A DNA stretch of 64,000 nt from Heterodera schachtii (lineage: Eukaryota > Nematoda > Chromadorea > Rhabditida > Heteroderidae), in contig SIJG01000011.1 in assembly GCA_023374025.1 (NCBI GenBank), positions 189,275 to 253,274 on the forward strand. Direction: 5' to 3'. The position numbers were made by a program, and so were the translations under genes. Shown here piece by piece: positions 29,799 to 41,700 of the stretch. Below the pieces are notes generated by a model that saw nothing but the letters and a program-made list of their open reading frames with translations, did not search any database and was not told where the DNA came from. Every line of letters starts with the position of its first letter. Position 1 is the stretch's first letter.

Positions 29799-32700
29799 TC
29801 AAATACAACGCTTCTCTGGCTTGCAACTTATCTCCGCCGGTTTATCATTCGCATCCATATATTCGTTATGTACCTGCAAATATTTTGATGTTCAATATTA
29901 ATCCAGGAATGTCAACCAAATCGAACAATCTTGGTATCATTCGAGAGCCCTTCAGATGCTCTATTAGCCTGCAAGATTCCAAAAAATTTCGTCAATTTTG
30001 AACAAATTAATTTTTCGATTTCTTCTGCCCATAACTTTTTTGGATCTTAACGAAAATTTTCAAAATTTTGCAGGATAATAGAGGACACCTAGAGCTATCG
30101 AATGATACCAAGATTATTGAATTTGGTTTGTAAAGAAAAAAAGTTATAGCCAAAGTTTGTTGGCCGTAACGTGGCCTTTACTCGTACAATTGCTTAGGTT
30201 AGGCCTAGGCATTAGGCTTGGCGAGTCCTAGGCTTAGGCTTGCTTGGGCCTAGGCTTAATGTTTTGTAAAATACGAGTTGCCATTATTGACCCAGAGATC
30301 AATCGGGCAAATACACAAATTAATGGTGGCTTTTCATAATGGATCAATAAATGTTGACAACGTTTTTCCACCCCTTACCACTAGAGATCGGCCTGGACTT
30401 GGAATCCAGGCCTGAATTTTTCCTGGTCCAGGCCATTTTTCGGCAACCTGGATCCCTGGACCTGGGTTTTTGTCCAGGAAATCCAGGTCCAGGCTTTTTT
30501 CAAAATACCGATCTCTACTTACCACTATGTATTGGACGGCCCAGGCTGGAATGTTTCCCGGATAGAAAAACTTTTTCCCATTTCTGTCCATATCTTTGCC
30601 ATTCAACACAATTCGAAAGCCTTTGTCCAATGCGGTGATTTCAAATTTCAACTCAGTCGTTGATGTGGCCAAATCAGGCGTGAATGTGAAGCTGTTGTTC
30701 CCAGGCTGGACCATCCATTGCTTATTCTGATTTGGAAAAAAAACAGGGGGAAGTCAAAAATTGCTAATTTTTTGCAAAAAAAAAAAAAAAAAAAAAAATT
30801 CAATAAAAATTCTCTATATAAAATGCCAAAATCCGTGACCCGTGATCACGGCACCCTAAAAACCCGGTGATTTCAGTGATCCGTGAGCCGTGATCACGGC
30901 CAGCCCTGACTGTGACCCAAATTTCAATTAAATTTAAAATACCCAGGCGCCGAAACAAAATTTGTTTTGTTAAATTTTGAATTTGGAAAATCATCGGTTT
31001 GCGTCGAAATAATTTGTGATCCCTAATTATCGGTCGGAGCTGCACTTTGTAAATTATTAAACTCACATAATATGAATTGAATGTGAGTTTGCCGTCGATC
31101 AGCTCCACATTCAGGACAGTTTTGCCAACTTAAAGACAATATAAAATTTATTTAATCAGAAATTTAAAAAATTTTCAATTTTTTTCTTGGAATTTTCATA
31201 GAAAAAATTTTCTAAAATCTTTTTTTTTTTTTTTTGAAAAATTCTATGTTTGAAAAGTTTAATGGGGTTTGGGACTGATCCGGTGGAGAGGAAACGGCGG
31301 GGGTGGGGAAGTAGTGCACCCCGAGACACGGGGTCCGGACAACCGTCACAGTGATGGAAAATCCGTCAGTACTGGACAATCCGTCAGTGGATAATCCGTC
31401 AGTGGACAATTCGTCAGCAAATTTTTTTTTTGCGCAATGATCAAAAATCTTGCAAAAATGATTGTTAAATTTAATAAATATAATTTTTTATAAAAATTCT
31501 TAACATTTCTAGTTACTTTATACTTTAATTAATTGACTATCTCAAGAAATTATTATCATTTAATTCTTTTAAAAATGATTATTATAATTTTTATAAAATA
31601 ACAGAAATTATTAATTCACTTTTTTAGCGACTTAAATTATTTTTCACATGATTTTAAATTTGTAAATTTGGGTGTTTTAAAAATAAGTTTGCTTATGGAA
31701 TTGTCCGCTGACGGATTATCCATTGACGGATTGTCCATTACTGACGAATTGTCCGGGAGACGAGACATTCGGGGGTCTCAATTGATCGGTGAAGAATTTT
31801 GAGATTCTTCTATACTCAAAACAAATTACCGCACATGTACCATACGTACTCAGATCGTGAAAAGCAAGTGCCTCGTTGAACAAATTGATCTCCACTCTGA
31901 ATTCGTTGCTGCCCAGCTCCGGCTTGAGCTTCATCCGTACAAAAATGCTTTCACCGCTCTGCAAAAGGCCATCATTGGCGTTAATTTGGGTGTACAAAAT
32001 TCCATGTTTTTTATCGTTCCAACTCCCTGGTAAAGCTGTCGCTTTTGTCGCGTCGGACACATGCACATCGCCAACAATCTAAAAACAAAATAATATAATA
32101 AATAATGAATACAGTAAAACATGGTAATTAATGAACGGTTGGATATGGTAACTAGCTAGCTAGCTACAGTCCATGATTGTTCAAAATACAGTAACAATTT
32201 TTTTTTGTAATAAAAGCAGTCTAATCAAATTCATTTGGTGCGAGTTAATGAGGTTGGTCAATGGCGTTGACGCGGAGACTGGGAAAATTCCTCGTGCCGA
32301 GAAAATTTTGAAAAAAATTTTGATAATTAAAGTACAAAATTCTTGATTTTCGCAAAAAAAAAAAACGCCAAGACCCGAGGTTTAAGATACGATATCTAAT
32401 TAAAAAACTCAATTTTTTATCACAATTTGAGACCGAAAATTGTCCCAGAGACTCAAAAATCGAGAAATTTCGAAAATTGAATTAAATTCAATAATTAAAT
32501 TTTGAATTTCATGATTTTCAGCACGTGAATTTTTCATGTGTTAAGGAAAAACGAACTGACAGAAGAATTTTGGCCAATTTTATATTCTCTTCCAATTTTC
32601 AAAGTTTATTATTAAAAATTTGACAAATTTGATATCATTCGATAGCCCTAAGGTGTTCTCTATCAGGCTACAAAATTTCAAAAAATTTCGTTAAATTTCT

Positions 32701-35700
32701 AAAAAAGTTAGGGCCAAAGATGCTCGAAAAACAAAGTTTTTTTTTTTGAGTTCCCCTAGCCAAAACTTTTTAGAAATTTAACGAAATTTTTTGAAATCTT
32801 GTAGACTGATAGAGAACACTTAGGACTATTCCAATGACATCAAGAATTACAAATTTGATTGCGTTTAGCAAAGTTATAAATATTTTTTCATCAAATCATA
32901 TTGATGGTTTTTAAAATAACGACTCCGCCCCACAAATTTTACTTTTTTTTTTTTTAAATTTTTGAACGGCACGGAAACAATTTTTACTTGGACATGGTCA
33001 ATGGCCCATGGTGGTATTGACATTGTGGCAACGCTTTGGTTGGCCGGTGTGTAATGTTGGGCAAATCTTTGCACACGGTATCCATCAAAAGCACCGTAGA
33101 AGCCATCAGATTCAGCAAAAATTTGCAACATACGCCGATCATTTTGCTTCAGCCCATGCTTGGTAAATTCGGCACGTTGACATGTCACATTGGCATTTTC
33201 CTGGGACAACAATTTGGGTTTTCGGGGGAAAAACATATGGTATGAAATTTAAAAAAAAACAAACAAACAAATGTTTTTGAACTTTGTTTGGCCATAAGGC
33301 CATCATAACTTTTTTTTTTAAAATTTCATTTTTTCAAAATGATAAAGTAAATTTATTATGTTTTTAAAAAATGTTTTAATTTTTTTTTTTTGAAATTTTA
33401 TTAGCAAAAAATTCTCTTTTTGGGAATTTCTGAAAAAAAAATTTTCCGGGGAGGAGGGAGGGGTAAACGTAGTGCTGCTGTACCCTGATGAATTGGTCCT
33501 TCATTCAAGAAATATGATCATAAAAAAGGAATTTTTCCATTTTTCTTGCTTTTATGTCCAAAAACAGAGCCGTCCTTGGCCTCAAGGACAATCCTTGAAT
33601 CAAACTTTTGTCAAATAAATGTTTATAAATGTCAAATAAATGTTTATAAACGGCTACCATATGCAAACTGTGAAAACACTGTATTGAATCGTTAATGAGA
33701 TCGAACCGCAAAATCAGTACAACATCGCCAACTGTAAATGAATGAATATGTACAGTAATATAACCCGGTTTTTACTGGCTCCCGGACAATCCGTCTGTGG
33801 ACAATCCGTCAGTATGTGGACAATCCGTCAGTGGATAATCCGTCTGTAACTAATCCATAAGCAAATCTGTTTTTAAAATACCCAGATTTATTTAAAATCA
33901 TGTGAAAATTAATTTAATTCACTAAAAATCTGAATTAATAATTTGAGTTATTTTAAAAAAATTATGAAATAATCATTTTTAAAAGAATTAAATGAATTTC
34001 TCGAGATGGTCAATTAATTGAAATATAAAGTAACTTGAAATGTTAAGAATTTTATAAAAACTTATATTTATTTAATTTAACAATCATTTTTGCAAGATTT
34101 TTGATCATTGCTCAAAAAAATAATTTGCTGACGGATTGACCACTGACGGATTAGCCACTGACGGATTGTCCGGACCCCGTTTTTATTTCCCCGCGCCCTA
34201 ATGGCTGCGCTCAAATGGCCTGCCCAGATTTATCAAAATTCATTTTTAAAATTATAATTGTAATTAATTAATTTAAACGACTGACTCATTGGATGGATCT
34301 CTGATGATTCGTGCATAAAATTAATTTGGAAGCTATTGGCAGCATTGTTCACAGTGAAAAAAAAAGTGATCTGTTCATCGTAGTTAAAAAGACTTGACAA
34401 TGCAAATGAAAATTGGCCTTTTTGGCTGACCTGAAAATTGAAACGAAAAATATTTAAATTTCATTTTTTTTTTCATTTCGAATAAACAATTAATTAATCA
34501 CCCACCCACCCTAATTAATTGCCTCAAGGCAAATTTAAAAGCAAAAAATCTAAGGCAAATTCCATTTAAATTCTGCGGAAATAAAAAATAGACAAAAAAT
34601 TCGGCACTCGAAAAATCGAAATTCCGCATCAGAAAAATTCGAAACTCAAAAGCCGGAATTTTACTAATAATTTTTACCAAAAAAATGCGGAACAAAGCCG
34701 GAATTCCCGAAAATTTTTGTAATCACAGCTCCCTCCCACCAGGGGTGTTCCGGAACGAGAAAAAAAAGTCAGGATTTGCGCAGTCAAAATATTTCGGATC
34801 AAGATTCAGGACTGTAAAAAGGTCGGGCTCAAGACTTGGGTCGGAAGGCCAAATTTTTCGGGTCGGGCGACAAAAAAGTCGGGGATTAGCACAGTCAAAA
34901 TTTTTGGTGTCGGACTCAGTGATCGGGACGAGAAAATGGCCGGGAATCGGGATTTGGGTCGGAAATCCAAAATTTTCGGGCCTAACGTCGGGTGGGTGGG
35001 ATTTGTGAAATCCCAGACCATCCCTTCATTCCATCCCTGAAAAAAAACAATTTCAAAAATTACTATTGGCTCATTTATTTCAGGCTCGGCCAACAGTGAA
35101 ACATTTCCCTGCACCTGGAAAACATAGAAAAAAAATTTCATCAATTTTTTTTTTCAAAAAAATTTTACCCGCATAAAATTTATTGTCCAAATTGGCATTT
35201 TGTTTGGAAAATTTTCGAAGCTTTGCCCGTTCAGCTTCACTTGGTATTCCGTTTCAAAAACGCCAATATGGATTTCATATGGTTGGTTTGCTTTGAACGC
35301 ATAAGCTTTGTAGTCCGAATCTTGACGTTTTCCATACTAAAAAAATCATCATTTATCAGATTTACTTAGATATGCCTGGATTTATTATTATTATTATTAT
35401 TTTTTTTGAAAATATAGCGGGTTTTTGTCCAAAATACAAGGGGATTTTTGGTTGTTGTTTTTTTATACGAATTTTTTGAAATAAACTTACGTAAAAAACT
35501 TCAAAGTTGACCCCGTTTTTCGGATTGATTTTCATTTGTAAGATTGTCGCTCCAACTTAAAAAAATAAAATTTAATTATTAAATATAAATATCAATTATT
35601 TAAAATATTTCAATACTCGAGTGGATAAGCTCCCGAAATCAATCGAAATTCTTTAAATTTAAATAAATTGAATAATTTTAAATTATTTAAATACATCACT

Positions 35701-38700
35701 TATATGTACCTAAATTTTTATTGGTTCAAGGATAATAAAATTTCAACTTAAACCCAGAAAAAGCAATTTAAAAAAAACAATTTAAAAAAAATTCGAACTC
35801 AAAATTAACATACTGTATTATTTTTTTCTGTAAATTTGTCTTACTGTAATCGTGAAAGTCCGGTCGATCGTGCAACAACAGTATGCTGAACTCTTTGGTG
35901 TCATGCAATTTGAGACGGAAAACAAATGAGACACCATTAACCACTTGGACTGGCAATTTTTTGACTAATGGAAGATGTACGCTTGGCTTAAATTAATAAT
36001 TTAAATATAGAAGAAACGGCGGCATTCCGAGGCGGAACGGGCCAGTTCCGTCTGAGCCAAGCTTAAAGCATTATAACTTTTTTTTCAGTAAGTCAAATTT
36101 TATAAATTTGCCATCGTTCGAAAGCTATGCATGTTTAGAAGGGTGCTAGGACGAAGTCCGAATAGGGCAAGTGTGGGCGAAGTCCGAATAGGGCAAGTAA
36201 TTAAATTTAATTAAAAATAATAATATTTATAAAATATTAAATTATCATTTTTATATTTAAAACATTTGGATACTTTTGAGCTTTTTAATAGAAATTTATT
36301 TCTTATTAAATGAAGTTTTTTATTAATATGTAAATATATTTTAATGTACAATCATTGTAATATGTTTACGACTATTTATCATTTAAATTATTTTTTATTA
36401 AATTTAATTACTTGCCCTATTCGGACTTCGTCCCAGCACGGTTTAGAAGCTTTTGATAAGCTATTTCTAGCGATTGAACAACTTTTGGATATAGTATAGT
36501 CAACCCCCCGTAAAAAACGGCACAAATGATATACCAATCGATTCGTCTCGACGAGCTATGCACGAAAAAGTAGGTCTCCAGTATGCGGAAATGCCGAAAA
36601 ACCAGGTTTTTGAACCGGTTTAAAACTCGAAAAATTGAGTGAAAAGGGGGGCCACTGACCCTTTAAAACGGTAAAATTCGGACAAATTTGGTATCATTCG
36701 AAAGCTCTTGATGAGCTAAGTCTAAAAAACAAGGTATAAATTCGAACCAATGCCATCTAAGCACTGGGACAACTGAGTCCCAGTGAAAATGGACACTTCA
36801 GTACCAAAAAAATAAGTTTTCTTATATAATGCACGAAAATCGTTTAGCCTTGAATTTCGAGTATTGCGCTAAAAAACCGCCGCACACTCGACTACGGCGG
36901 CAGTAGGTGGGGCGAGACTACGGGCTACGGAAGAAGTCCGCGCGTGATCCGCAAGCGGTTGACTGATTGGCGGGGGCCCTTCGGGCCCCCGCAGTCAACC
37001 GCCTGTGGCGCTCGTCAGACGTCTTCCTCCGCCCTCCGTCTCGCCCCACTACTTGCTCCGTCTTCGCATGCTCCCTTTTGCGAAATTTTGCTTTTAAATT
37101 GTTATTTCCCGTTTATTATTTTTGGGTACTGAAGTGTCCATTTCACTGGGACTCAGTTGTCCCAGTGCTTAGATGGCATTGGTTCGAATTTATACCTTGT
37201 TTTTTAGACTTAGCTCATCAAGAGCTTTCGAATGATACAAAATTTGTCCGAGTTTGACCGTTTTAAAGGGTCAGTGGCCCCCCTTTTCACTCAATTTTTT
37301 GAGTTTTAAACCGGTTCAAAAACCGGTTTTTTGGCATTTCCGCAACTGGAGACCTACTTTTTCGTGCATAGCTCGTCGAGACGAATCGATTGGTATATCA
37401 TTTGTGCCGTTTTTTTACGGGGGGTTGACTATACTACACCCCAACTGTTAAAAAAGTTGCAACATGAATATTACTAAAAAGTCAGAATTTTTGTATATTT
37501 TAATTTATATCTTTTTTACATGTCGGTATTTCTTTGTGATTTTTGGGAAGCCGATTGAGCTTGTTAAGAGCTTTCGAATGATACCAACTTTGTTGGGATT
37601 TGGTCAACAAAGAAAAAAGTTATGATGGTCTAAACTTGGTTCAGACGGAACTGACCCCTACCGTTCCGAGGCCCCCAAAAATTTTCGGAAAACGAAATTC
37701 CGAGGGTCAAAAATTTTTCGCAAATTGAAATTCAAACCCCAAAATATTTTCGGAAATCGGGATTCCATACCAAAAAAAAAACAACTAGTGTCACTCGGAA
37801 TAACAAATTTGCAAATATTATCCAAGAAGAATGTTTTTCGTGCCTGAATATAGACAAGGACTTCCAGAGGTTGCCAAAAAATTTGCTGGGTCCCAGCAGA
37901 TCCATGTCGAGCTCTAATCATTTATTTTTTCTTTGTTAAAATTACCTCCGATTTAACATCGATTTTATACAATGATGGCTCCTCAAGCAGCATCATTTGA
38001 CCGTTCAACTTAAACACAAGCCAGTCAATTTTGTACGGAACCCGTCAGTTGGGCCCCCACGTTTGGGCCCCAGCATGTTTTTTTTGGCTATAACTTTTTT
38101 CTTTGCTAACCAAATCCAACATTGTTGTTATCATTCGATAGCCCTTTACATGCTCTATTAGCCTTACAAAAATCGAAAAGATTTTGTAGCCTATAAAAAA
38201 TTTATAAAGAAAAAACTTCAAAAATTTCGACTTTTTCAAATTTTCTTGCATAACTTTTTTGTTAATCGTTTCTTCGCGAAGCAATAGCTTAGAAAAAGCT
38301 TCTAAACATGTTAAGCTTTCGAATGATACCAACAATGTTGGATTTGGTTGACAAAGAAAAAAGTTATAGTCCAAAAACTTGCTGGGGCCCAAACGTGTGG
38401 GGCCCAACTGACGTAGATCGATTTTGTAATCTTTTAAAATTTTTTGGCCGATAAACTCTAAACGGGCGCTGGCTTTTCATTTTCGTTTATTTTCACAGTT
38501 GTTTTTTTTTTCTTGCGAATCTAAATAACGGTACTCTTTCTTACATTTACACACCGGCGAGTCAATTTTGGGCTCCAAGTACATTTAAGTTGGATTTTTT
38601 GTCTTAGTGGTCTGTGAGTTAGTTAGTCACCAAAAAGAGGGGCTCAGGTTCAATTCCTCCTTGTGTTTGTGTATAAAATTCAATTTTTTAAAGCAAACAA

Positions 38701-41700
38701 ATAAACTATAATTAATTATAGAACGCCAAAAGAAAAAAAAAATTCAAATAAAAAGAGTTACACTATGTTTTACTGCTGATTTTATTGAAATTTTTTAGCT
38801 TATAACTTGGTCAATACTAGAAATTTTATGCTCATTTTGAAGGGAAAATTCTGAAGAATATTTCTAAGTTAGTCAAAAGATTAAAAAATTGTTTATTGGC
38901 AAATAAATGGTTCATGTGTTATTTTATATGTTAAAGACATGGAAATAGCACGCCAAAATGAGAGAAAAAGAAAAAACTTTGTCCAGTTGAAAATTTTTTC
39001 CCTATGTTCAAATTTTCCATACCAACAAAAAAAAAAACGTGTCACTCGGAATAACACAAATTTGCAAATATTATCCAAGAATGTTTTTCGTGCCTGACTT
39101 GGACAAGGAATTCCTAGACAAAAATCCAGGAAAAAATTGTCAAAAAATTGGCTGGGTCCCAACAGATCCATTTCGAGCAAGGGCGTAGGCAGGGGGGGGG
39201 GGCTGAGGGGGCTAAAGCCCCCCCCCCCCCCCCCCCCGAAACCCAAAAAGTAAAAAATTTTCAGTAAATTTTTTGAAATTTTAAGCAATTTTCTTAACAA
39301 AATTGCATTAAAATACTCAAAAATTTTCCCGGCGGCGCCTATCGCACCGCCGGACCCCCATTTTACCATATTTTTGAAAAATAGAGGCCAAAATGGCAAA
39401 AAATATTAATTTTTTGGCGAAAAACGGCGAAAAATTTTGTAAAATACACCCCATAATTCGGGATTTCAAAAAACCAAAAATACACCCCTAAAAATCGAAT
39501 TTTTGACTTCAGCCCCCCCCCCCCCCCCAAAGCCAAGGGTCTGGCTACGCCCTTGATGTCGAGCTCTAGTCATTTATTTTTTCTTTGTTTTAAAATTACC
39601 TCCGATTTATCAGTGATTTTATGCAATGATGGCTCCTCAAGCAGCATCATCTGGCCGTTCAACTTAAATACAAGCCAATTCAATTTTGGATGGTTATTTT
39701 TGGGTTAAATTGCAATTTTTTTTTTAGGACAACAAACTGTGTGAAATTCGGCAATTTTAAACAATTATTATTAATTTTTTGGCCGAAAAACTCTAAACGG
39801 CTCACTAGCTTTTCATTTTCGTTTATTTTCACAGTTGTTTTTTTTTCTGGCGAAACTAAATAACGGTACTCTTACATTTACGGCATTCCTATTAGGGAGC
39901 GCCCGTAGCTCAGTCGGTTACTACTAGAAAAGGCCGTGGGTTCGAGTCCCACCGGCGGGCGACTAACTTTTATCATCAATATTTTATCTCATCATATTTT
40001 AAAACGTGGTGGGTCGAAGGACAAAAAGTGCAAATTTGGCGAAGGACAAAGAGTGCAAAATTTGCTAAGTTTTTGACTAAATCCACTCATAACTTTTCTC
40101 AGACGCTACCAAATTGCACAATCTTGGTATCATACGATAGCCCTAAGAGTTCTCTATTAGCATGCCAAATTTCAAAAAATTTTATTAAGTTTTTCAAAAG
40201 TTATGACAATTTTTTAATTTTTTTGGGTAGAACTTTTGAAAAACTTAATAAAAATTTTTGAAATTTGGCATGCTAATGCTAATAGAGAACTCTTAGGGCT
40301 ATCGTATGATACCAAGATTGTGCAATTTGGTAGCGTCTGAGAAAAGTTATGAGTGGATTTACTCAAAAATTTAGCAAATTTTGCACTTTTTGTCCTTCGA
40401 CCTAGCACCATTTTAAAAGCATAATTAATTAATTAATTATGCTTCACCTTCACACTGATTTTGCCACTGAATCCATTCCACCATTCATTTGTTGGCCAAA
40501 ATTGTTTCAATTTTTTGTCTTCTCCCAACAATTGCGTGTCGTTTATCTGAATGCTGAAGCTGTACGTGTGCAGCTCAATGGTCAGCTTCAATTTGTTGCT
40601 TCCTTTGTTCAGCCGAATTGAAATGTGCGGAACGGAAACATAAAATTAAATAAATAATAATTAAAAATTAAAAAATAATTAAGTAATTAGACGGCGAATA
40701 AGCAGTTATAAATTTTCAAAAAAATATAATTTTTCGCATTTTCTACATGATAAAAAATATATACATATTTTTCTACATATTCCATTTTTTCCATTTTTAG
40801 TTGATTTTTCATTTTTTTTTAACCGATTTTGAGATTTTTTGAGAATTTTTAGAAATTTTCTTATAAAAATTAAATTTTTTATATGTACCCCTAAAACGAT
40901 TTTTTCCCATAATTTTGGTACATATTTCGAAACTTTATATTCTTATTTTTTATGATTTTTCTTGTACATATTTTACATCTCTACCATTAAAAAAAATTTT
41001 AGCGCCGATTTTTAATAATTTATTATAAAAATAATTTTTGGCTTTTCGGCCCCCCCCCCTTAATTTACTTCAATTGAAATTTTATTTGCTTGATATGTTC
41101 CCATGCTAATGACGGCTAAGAGTGTTTCATCTTTACCTGAAATTCGAAGTCCGATTTCTTTTTATTGAAATTTAAATTTCATAAATCAGGTTTTGAATTA
41201 TCTTTTTACAAATACTGTAATAATAAAAATTTAGTTTTTTTTTTCAAGGCATTTCACTTGAAAAATTCACACAAAGTCACCGGGTTATCCCATAAAATCC
41301 TAAGAAGTTAAGACATTAGCACAAGTTTTACAACAAAATTTTGAAAAAATCCGGATCAAGGGATTAGGGAACTTGACCCGGTCCGGAAAAATTCAGACAG
41401 GATCTGATCCGGGTTCCAGTCTAACTACACATGAGGCTTGTTGTTGCCTTGGCCCCATAATTAATTTTGGGATTTTCAAAGACTAATTAATGACCAGCTC
41501 GAGCCTCCTGCAACAGTTGGACACTGATGTTGACCGCATTTTCATCAGTTATGCCATTGATGGTGAAGGCAAATTCGCCCTTTTCATTGTACTCAAATGG
41601 GATCATTTTGTCCACTGTTTTGGCACAATCAGCAGTCCCAACAGAAATTGCTTCTCGGTTGGCCGGCATTTCTGTGTCCGTTGGCCGAGTAAACTTAAAT

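Larger units (their letters stand above)
36005..37675. mobile_element. Composite palindrome (member 4) with two nested elements
   Basis: The outer TIR is GGAACGGxCCAGTTCCGTCTGA..CCAAG (36036-36065) with its inverse (37625-37665). The next layer is the GTATCATTCGA-type core (36112-36125 and inverse 37568-37585). Nested inside the left arm is the 36142-36440 MITE, and in the centre the 36485-37437 foldback. It lies in the intron between domains D1 and D2. Confidence 0.85.

Noticed and set aside
30180..30270. TTAGGC-like words as a telomere
   Set aside because: Copies are few, degenerate and internal to a gene; not a chromosome end.
36944..37257. Open frames in the centre of the large foldback
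   Set aside because: They fall in the hairpin loop and arms; composition is dictated by the palindrome, and no homology or splice sites support them.
38893..39399. 168-codon minus-strand open frame
   Set aside because: It spans the hAT-type MITE and duplicated intron sequence; the Gly run comes from the C/G homopolymers.
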